Assembly (NCBI GenBank): GCA_030917985.1
Contig: JAUPTR010000235.1
Span: 1-6,258, forward strand
Reading direction: 5' to 3'
Source: Pseudomonadota bacterium
Lineage (GTDB): Bacteria > Pseudomonadota > Gammaproteobacteria > Burkholderiales > SCOH01
DNA: 6,258 nt
The position numbers and the translations under genes are program-made. Under the pieces are notes generated by a model. It ran no database searches. It saw only the letters and a program-made list of their open reading frames with translations, and had not been told where the DNA came from. Positions 1-5,700 of the stretch are shown piece after piece (position 1 is the stretch's first letter; each line of letters opens with the position of its first letter).

Positions 1-56
1 CCAACCCGCAGCATGAATACACAAAGAAACTGCTGGCGGCGATTCCGGGGCGGTAG
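1..56 (+). CDS. Peptide-type ABC transporter ATP-binding protein, C-terminal end (partial)
   Basis: Only the last 17 whole codons and a TAG stop (54-56) lie in the window, with codons in phase from position 3. They read NPQHEYTKKLLAAIPGR. This matches the conserved tail (PQHPYTxxLLAAxP pattern) of ATP-binding subunits of oligopeptide/dipeptide-type ABC importers such as DppF, OppF and GsiA. In that family the subunit is a cytoplasmic ATPase that powers uptake of peptides or similar substrates. The motif normally lies close to the C-terminus, which agrees with the stop found here. The Walker and signature motifs are outside the window, so the substrate and the gene name cannot be given. The next gene on this strand starts 365 bases later behind several hairpins, so it is probably not in the same operon. 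Confidence 0.8.
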   Translation, partial: NPQHEYTKKLLAAIPGR

Positions 57-68
57 GGCAGGATAGGC

Positions 69-104
69 ATTGGCCTGCAGGGCGCGCTGGGATTGGCTTG
101 CAGG
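69..104. repeat. 13-bp direct repeat, two copies
   Basis: ATTGGCCTGCAGG (69-81) recurs as ATTGGCTTGCAGG (92-104), with one mismatch and a 23-bp period. The first copy also forms an 8-bp inverted match, GGCCTGCA (72-79) with TGCAGGCC (99-106). The repeat lies just after the ABC gene stop, and no function is evident. It may be a duplication scar or part of a transcript-end structure. Confidence 0.5.
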
Positions 105-121
105 CCGGGCTGTGAGCCAAT
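92..121 (+). terminator. Hairpin after the ABC-transporter gene, possible terminator
   Basis: ATTGGCT (92-98) pairs perfectly with AGCCAAT (115-121). The stem continues inward through two wobble pairs (99-100 with 113-114) and CAG/CTG (101-103 with 110-112), closing a 6-base loop at 104-109. This gives a continuous 12-bp stem starting 36 bases after the ABC gene stop. No T-run follows, so it is not a canonical intrinsic terminator. It could instead protect the mRNA 3' end or be incidental. Confidence 0.3.
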
Positions 122-176
122 ACGGATGCGGGTTGTGGCTTGGTGCCTGTTTATGGGTAAGGCGTAGTTTGTAGGG

Positions 177-243
177 CAATGGAATGGACTCCTCCCTCCT
201 GGCACATCAATGCCGTGTCAGGAGGGAGGAGTCCATTCCATTG
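177..243. repeat. Perfect 24-bp inverted repeat with 19-bp spacer
   Basis: The left arm 177-200 is the exact reverse complement of the right arm 220-243, with 24 of 24 pairs. The arms are strongly strand-biased: CTCCTCCCTCCT in the left and AGGAGGGAGGAG in the right. The spacer also folds, with GGCAC (201-205) pairing to GTGTC (215-219) through one wobble and leaving a 9-base loop. The transcript could thus form a stem of about 29 bp. There is no T-run on either side, so it is an unlikely standard intrinsic terminator. It might be a small palindromic or miniature mobile element, a cruciform-forming site, or an RNA structure. I see no second copy in this window and no clear target-site duplication. 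Confidence 0.85.
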
Positions 244-420
244 TGCGGGGGGCCTTGCAACCAACGAGTCAGCCGTCATTTCTGCCAGAAAGCATGTTTT
301 TCTTTGTGAAGCGGCATCTGGCGCGGGTTGTGTTGATTATTTACAATCCTATTGGCATGCTGGCTCGGCCCTGAGCTGATTACACGCTTTGCCAGCGTCG
401 CATTTTGAAAGTCGAACCCC

Positions 421-2622
421 ATGCCTCACTTTTCCTTGCCCAATGCCTGCCGCCTGTTGTTGGCCGCAGCCACCTGTTTACCAGTTTCAACATTGGCGGC
501 CGACAAGGCTAGCTGGGCTGAAATCGGGCCGTTTCAAGCGCCATTTACGCATTTGCGTGGTGGCAGCGATGGGCGGAATCTCTATTCCATGCCCAATAAT
601 TACACGCTTTACGCCAGTAGGGATGGCGGGGCGCATTGGGATAATCTGCTGAAATCCCTGCCCGCCATTCCGCGCCTGCAGGATCTGCTGGTGGACCCGC
701 TGGATAGCAGCAAGGTCTGGTTGCTGGATGTTGAAGGCACGCTCAGGGTCAGCAGTGATGCCGGCCGTAGCTGGAACATCGCATTAACTACGGGCGAGTT
801 GCCCGCCCATACCTATGGAGCTAGCCTGCCATGTTTGCACGTTGATGCAAGTAATCCCAAGCGGGTTTACCTGTTTGCGTTTCCGACGATATATCGCAGC
901 GATGATGGTGGCGAAAGCTGGAGCAAGTTTGTTGCCGATACGGAAATGACGGCCAGATACGATTCTAGTGCCGTCGTGATTTCAAACCCGGCCAATGGAG
1001 ATGTGCGGGCAATCATTGGCCGTGTACCGGAGGATGTGGTTTTCGTCAGCAAGGATCAGGGGCGCACCTGGCAGGATGAGGGGAGAGTGACAAGTGACTT
1101 TACCCCTTTTTACTCTGCGCTAAATGGCACCCGACATCTCTATGCCTATGCTGCCGGAAATAGTACCGCAACCAAAGGCCTGTATCGATGGTCTGTGGAT
1201 ACACCGAATAAGTGGCAGTTTTTGCTGCCTTTATGGTCTGAGCAGACCAGGTTTTTCCCAGCCAGGGAGTCGGACGCCATTCTGGCCAGCGCGACTGACG
1301 TTAACAAGGTGGGCCTGAGCCTTGATGCCGGCAGCACTTGGCGCACTCTACAATTGCCAAGCGGCTTTGAAAGTCGCTCCCTTTACGCCGGTAAGAATGA
1401 AATTTTAATTGGCGGCCAGCAATTGTTAAGCAGCCGCGACAGTGGCCAGAGCTGGCAGGTAAAAGCGACTGGCGGATTGCCTTCTGTGATCAGCCAGATC
1501 AGTCGTGATTGTCGCGGCCTGGTTGCCTCGACCGATAGCGGTGTATTTACCGCCGCCGATGGTTTGAATTGGCGCTTGTCTGCCACCGAACAAGGCGTAG
1601 TTGGTGCTGTCGATGGCATTGCCAATACGCTCTATCGCACACGAACCTCACCTGTCACCCTACAGGGGTCTATTCAAACTTTTCTCATAGAAACGAAACC
1701 AAGTGTCTCGACACTGGAAGTGAGCCGGGATTGCGGCAAAACCTGGAGCGCCGCAGCTTTGCCTCCCCGTAGCGAAGGCTCGCCATCGTTTGATCGCGTC
1801 AAGCCGGTTGTCGATGTTGTCGCGGGCAAAGAGCGCTGGTATTTGCAGGTGTATCGTTATGCGCCGGCTTGTTGCCCTGGCTCCCCGCATTATCCTTTCG
1901 AGCTGTATCAGGCAGACAGTGTCGCCGGGCCTTGGTCATTGATCGCAACCTTGCGGGATATTGTGGCCGTGTATCACGATGCCCGTTTACCCGACTCATG
2001 GATGTTTCAAGGGCAAATGCGTTCTGGCCACGGTGGACTTTATGGCGCAAAGCTTCTCCATTCCGACGATGGCGGCAAGACGGCCAGATTAGTCTATCTT
2101 GACAGTCCTGAGATGAGCCCATCGGGCTTTCATATCGAATCCGGCGGAGAAGCTGGTGTCTACTACGCGCTGACATGGGGCTTTGTTGGGGAGAGGTTGC
2201 CTAGTTATCGGACAAGTGATGGCGGCAAAACCTGGGCCAAGTGGGCGACCCCCCTGAATTCGCTGCAGATTCATCCGACTCGCCCAGCAGAAATGTACTC
2301 GATCCTGCCTGATGGGCGGGTTCAGCGCAGTAACGATCAAGGCGCAACGTGGCAGCCATTGCCGGCATTGTCCGGTATCAATCCTGACAGGCCGATAGAC
2401 CTTCATCTTGATGCTGAGACAGACCACCTCATGGTAACCACGGATGCGGGCATTCAGTCTCTGGATGTGCGCCCGGATGTGGCGGCTATGCCTGATGAAG
2501 AGGCCGATTCGGGGGGGGGATGTACGACTGGCCGTGTTCGTGGCGGAGTCGATATTTCGCTGTTGATGTTGCTTGTCTTGAGTGCTGTTTGGGGCGCACG
2601 GAAGTTGGCTCGCTGGCGTTGA
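421..2622 (+). CDS. Exported Asp-box (BNR/sortilin-like) beta-propeller protein with CTERM-type C-terminal anchor
   Basis: The 733-residue product starts with a Sec-type signal peptide: Arg11, then a hydrophobic run LLLAAATCLPVSTLA, with likely cleavage near residues 26-27. Ten Asp-box motifs (SxDxGxxW type) recur near residues 66, 111, 160, 210, 300, 338, 435, 548, 599 and 637. Examples are RSDDGGESW and VSKDQGRTW. The one near 548 (HSDDGGKTA) has lost the Trp. Such repeats build the multi-bladed propellers of BNR, sortilin and sialidase-like proteins. No sialidase catalytic set (Arg triad, Tyr/Glu) is evident, so a binding or structural role outside the cytoplasm is likelier than glycosidase activity. 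The C-terminus has a Gly-rich stretch and Cys (698-701), VDIS, a hydrophobic helix (about 710-725) and a basic end (RKLARWR). This is the tripartite layout of sortase-like CTERM signals and resembles the JDVT-CTERM class. The start is firm: an in-frame TGA lies at 406-408 and no other start codon comes between. The ribosome site is weak (GAAAG at 407-411). The gene converges on its neighbour. Confidence 0.85.
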   Translation: MPHFSLPNACRLLLAAATCLPVSTLAADKASWAEIGPFQAPFTHLRGGSDGRNLYSMPNNYTLYASRDGGAHWDNLLKSLPAIPRLQDLLVDPLDSSKVWLLDVEGTLRVSSDAGRSWNIALTTGELPAHTYGASLPCLHVDASNPKRVYLFAFPTIYRSDDGGESWSKFVADTEMTARYDSSAVVISNPANGDVRAIIGRVPEDVVFVSKDQGRTWQDEGRVTSDFTPFYSALNGTRHLYAYAAGNSTATKGLYRWSVDTPNKWQFLLPLWSEQTRFFPARESDAILASATDVNKVGLSLDAGSTWRTLQLPSGFESRSLYAGKNEILIGGQQLLSSRDSGQSWQVKATGGLPSVISQISRDCRGLVASTDSGVFTAADGLNWRLSATEQGVVGAVDGIANTLYRTRTSPVTLQGSIQTFLIETKPSVSTLEVSRDCGKTWSAAALPPRSEGSPSFDRVKPVVDVVAGKERWYLQVYRYAPACCPGSPHYPFELYQADSVAGPWSLIATLRDIVAVYHDARLPDSWMFQGQMRSGHGGLYGAKLLHSDDGGKTARLVYLDSPEMSPSGFHIESGGEAGVYYALTWGFVGERLPSYRTSDGGKTWAKWATPLNSLQIHPTRPAEMYSILPDGRVQRSNDQGATWQPLPALSGINPDRPIDLHLDAETDHLMVTTDAGIQSLDVRPDVAAMPDEEADSGGGCTTGRVRGGVDISLLMLLVLSAVWGARKLARWR
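2511..2519 (+). repeat. G9 homopolymer inside the propeller gene, just before its C-terminal anchor
   Basis: Nine consecutive G bases span the end of Ser697 and the Gly698-Gly700 codons, directly before Cys701 and the transmembrane tail. Tracts of this length are prone to replication slippage. Loss of one G would give a short out-of-frame tail ending at a TGA after about 17 codons. Gain of one G would read about 87 unrelated residues to a stop near 2780. Both changes remove the membrane anchor while leaving the propeller intact. Variation itself is not shown by a single sequence. Confidence 0.9.
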
Positions 2623-2695
2623 AAGCTGTCCTGTGGCGCGCCATTCTTTCGCGCGGATTGGCCTTGGACAGAGGCTGCTTTCCATTGCTGCACTT

Positions 2696-2719
2696 TGGAG
2701 GGCAGGTTTCTGCCCTCCA
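2696..2719. terminator. GC-rich hairpin between convergent genes, possible bidirectional terminator
   Basis: GGAGGGCAG (2697-2705) pairs perfectly with CTGCCCTCC (2710-2718) around a 4-base loop, GTTT. An outer T-A pair makes a 10-bp stem. It lies 74 bases after the propeller stop and 80 bases beyond the stop of the opposing metalloprotease gene, which is where a shared terminator is expected. Neither strand has a proper T-run after the stem; the plus strand continues with ATTACAA. Termination may therefore be weak or factor-assisted. Confidence 0.5.
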
Positions 2720-2798
2720 TTACAACGCTTGGGCGGGTGGCAAGTCGGCACTGCTGCGTCTCGCAAGCGCCATGCTTTGAATGAACACCGTCAAACCG

Positions 2799-5700
2799 CT
2801 ACGAAAACGCTATCCCCGTTTGCTGAAGGCCTATTCCGTTGGGTTGATAAATATCCGCCGCTACACCGTTCAGATCCGGATATTTGTCACTGAACAGCAT
2901 GCGGTCGGCCCAGCCCGCCTGCTGACCAAATGAATTTAATTTGCCAAGCTGGCTCTCGAAGGCTCCGGACACCGACTCACCTTCGGCTGGTAAAGCAAGT
3001 GTGCGAATGTCAGCACGACCCAAAACCTGGTCACTGGTGGCTTCGCGGATCTTGATCTTGATGTCTTCCGGCTTCAGTTCCTGAGCGCCCGATTTAATAG
3101 TTATGTTGTTATCGAGCGCTGCCTGCAGTCGCTCAGTACTCAAATGGAATGGCGACCATTCGGGCGTCGGATTTGCCACTACATCTATGCTGATGCGATT
3201 GATGTCGGGAGTAACGTTATTGCAGTTATGCACCCAAATACCAGGCGTGCCCACGAAATAGGTGTTGAAGTCCTCAACCTCCAGGTTAAAGACCTGTCCA
3301 GCATAGGCTACAGCCCCCGAGAGCATGCTGTTGGCAAAAGCGTCTGGTGTCAGCACGTAGTCGACCGTTGTCGGGTCACCGTTGTGCGTCAGAAACGCAT
3401 CCCCTGGCTTGAGCTCACACACTGGCGTCCAGCCCTTACCTTCGACCCAGCAGGGGTGCTCTCCAGTGACGTAGATATAGCCAGGTGAAGGGAATCTCTT
3501 GAGGTGTAGCGGCCCAGGTTTATAGGCCAGCGCATATGTTTTTGCTATGTGCTCATAAATCCTGATGACACGCTTAGGGGTCATCTCACCGGTCTTTTCG
3601 CAACGAGACATGACGACTGAACCGACCTCAAGATTTTCGATCTTGGAAAACGAGCCGTTGTCGCGAAGAATCGGCGTATCCCCATCGAAACATACGCTTT
3701 GTAGCTCGGCTTTCTCGGCGATGGCCTCAGTTATAGATTGACCACCTACAGGACAGTTGGTGTTATGCACCCACACACCTGCCTCACCAACGTAGTAAGT
3801 ATGGAACTCATCCACCTCGAAGTTGTAGACTGGGGCGAGATAGGATTGACCAAGGTCCAGCTTACCCAAGTTCAGCGAAGTGGCGCGGTCAGCTACCTTG
3901 ATTTGCGCATCGCTAGTATCTAGTACGATTCCTACGCCGGTTCGATCATCTGCCGCGAACGCAATGTGCTCGTACTGCGTGCGCCGAATCCTGCCCGCCG
4001 CATGCACATGGGCTTTTCGCCCATCCGCCAACTGCAGAACAAACCCCGGCTCAAGATACTCCGTTGCCATCCAGTGTTCGCCATGTGTCAGCGGACCTTC
4101 CACCCAGAACGGGTGATTCGGCGTGGCAATGACCGTCGTGAGTTCTTGCCCCCCCTCCACTTCGATTTGCACCGCATACACAGGCTGATCCAAGTGCGCC
4201 ACCTTCTTGATCACTCGCCGGTAGCCAATTTCTCCACCCTCTTCGGACTGAGACAACACAAGTGTGCCTGCACGCACATCTTCAATTGGCAGCAGACCTT
4301 GATCGGTGTGCACAGGCGTACCGGCGACGAAACAGGCCCGATAGTCAACCGTACCGTCTTCGTTGATCTTCAAGGTGCCTTCGCAAGCTTTGGCGTAGTC
4401 TTCGACATCGATGACCCTGCTCTCAGACACCGGTGTGCCGCTTACATCACGAGTGGACGACTCGATCACATACGCCTTGGTATTGGTATCCCTCACCAAC
4501 AGATCGCGAAGCGGAGTAACCTCAATCACGCCCCGACGCATTTGTTGCATCAGGAAATCGACTTGTTTAGCCGCTCGTTGAAGGTCGCGCCGCAGTGCGG
4601 GCGTGTCAGCGTACTTGACACTAGCCACTAACGCGAGCAAGTTAACAAAATTGTCACGCGCCTCATCCCAGTCGCCCTTCATGGCGGCTTCGGTCATCCT
4701 ATAAGCCCCCTCAGCGGCGAGCGTTATGGGGTTGTACTTAAGAGTGGCGAAAAACAGATGGCTGGCAATCTCTGCTCCAGAAGCGTCTCTTGCTAACAAC
4801 TTTGTGAAATCCGTGCTCTGGGGTAGTTTCAACGTGTTGCTATGCGCGATGGATTGTGTCAGTCCGACAATGACGTCTGTACCAAGCACGCTCATGCCAG
4901 CCAGCAAAAGGTCGATGTTGCTCGTGTTGATGTCCAGGTCGGCAGCCATGACCGCCAGCGATGCTTGGGTATGCTGGCCTGATTCGAGCAAACCGACGTA
5001 GTAGTTGAGCGTGTCCGTCGAGGGTGGAACACCCACCAGGTTCTGGTATAGCAGGGTGACTTCGTCTGCATTGGAGAAACCGGCGCCCAGTCTTGCGTTC
5101 AGGGCAAACACTATCAGGTCGGAATAACTCGTGCCGGTATCAAGATAACTCAGACCGATGCCAACGTAGCCATGATTCGCAACCGACGCTGCGCCGAATA
5201 CAGCGCCGAGAATTTTTGCCGTGATGCCGGCGTTGCCACTCAGGTCGAGCGCGAGCCTGCTGTCGCTAAAGTGCAGCCGCTCGATATTGGAGAGCGAATC
5301 CATGCCATCGACCTCGCTACTTACCGAGAAACCAGCCAGGGTCTGGTTTACGGAATGATGTGCCCGCTCTGTTGTGTAGACCGCCGTGTCTATACCTGCA
5401 CCGCCATTCAGCGTGTCGTTGCCGGCCAGCCCGGCCAGCGTGTCGTTGCCGGAACCTCCGGTGATGATATTGGCAGCCGCGTTTCCCGTGATGTATCGGC
5501 CCGGTGTGGAAACCCCGAGCGATCCACCCAGACCATCTCCGCCATACAACCACATAAGTGCCGCCTCGTCGTACGGGCTGAAGCTCGAATATGGCCCGCC
5601 GGAGTCGGTATACGACATGATGCTGTAAGCGGTATTGTTTTCGACAGGCGAGAGGGTCGGGCTGCCTTCAAACGGGTGTTTCAAACCGAGTGCGTGGCCG

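Larger units (their letters stand above)
57..420. other. Intergenic region with hairpins and a weak promoter candidate
   Basis: I see no credible gene in these 364 bases. The short open frame starting at 179 begins inside the long inverted repeat and has no protein-like character. The stretch holds a near-perfect 13-bp direct repeat (69-81 and 92-104), a 12-bp-stem hairpin (92-121), a perfect 24-bp inverted repeat (177-200 with 220-243), and a G6 run at 247-252. The best -10-like hexamer for the gene at 421 is TACAAT at 342-347. No good -35 box lies 16-18 bp upstream of it, so promoter placement is a guess. A 5' leader of roughly 65 bases would follow. No sigma-54 pattern, tRNA or riboswitch was recognised. 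Confidence 0.6.

Noticed and set aside
319..332. Sigma-54-like promoter (TGGCGC then TTGTG)
   Set aside because: The spacing between the GG and GC elements does not fit the -24/-12 consensus.
179..379. Plus-strand 66-codon frame in the upstream intergenic region
   Set aside because: It starts within the left arm of the 24-bp inverted repeat and crosses the whole hairpin; nothing suggests a real peptide.
421..500. Lipoprotein signal around Cys19 of the propeller protein
   Set aside because: The residues before the Cys (AAAT) do not fit a lipobox with a small residue at -1, and a normal signal-peptidase I site lies a few residues later.
379..610. 12-base repeat ATTACACGCTTT at 379-390 and 599-610
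   Set aside because: One copy is inside the propeller coding sequence and the flanks differ; it is short enough to be chance.
421..2622. Sialidase assignment for the Asp-box protein
   Set aside because: Asp-boxes alone are shared by many propellers, and the sialidase catalytic residues are not evident.
2089..2766. Minus-strand open frame of 225 codons, considered as an immunity gene
   Set aside because: Most of it is antisense to the propeller gene, the composition is shadow-like, and it has no clear ribosome site or protein-like pattern.
3966..4631. Plus-strand open frame of 221 codons opposite the Hint-bearing gene
   Set aside because: It lies wholly antisense to a well-supported coding region, and its residues (many His, Arg, Pro and Cys) look like a reverse-frame shadow with no recognisable domain.
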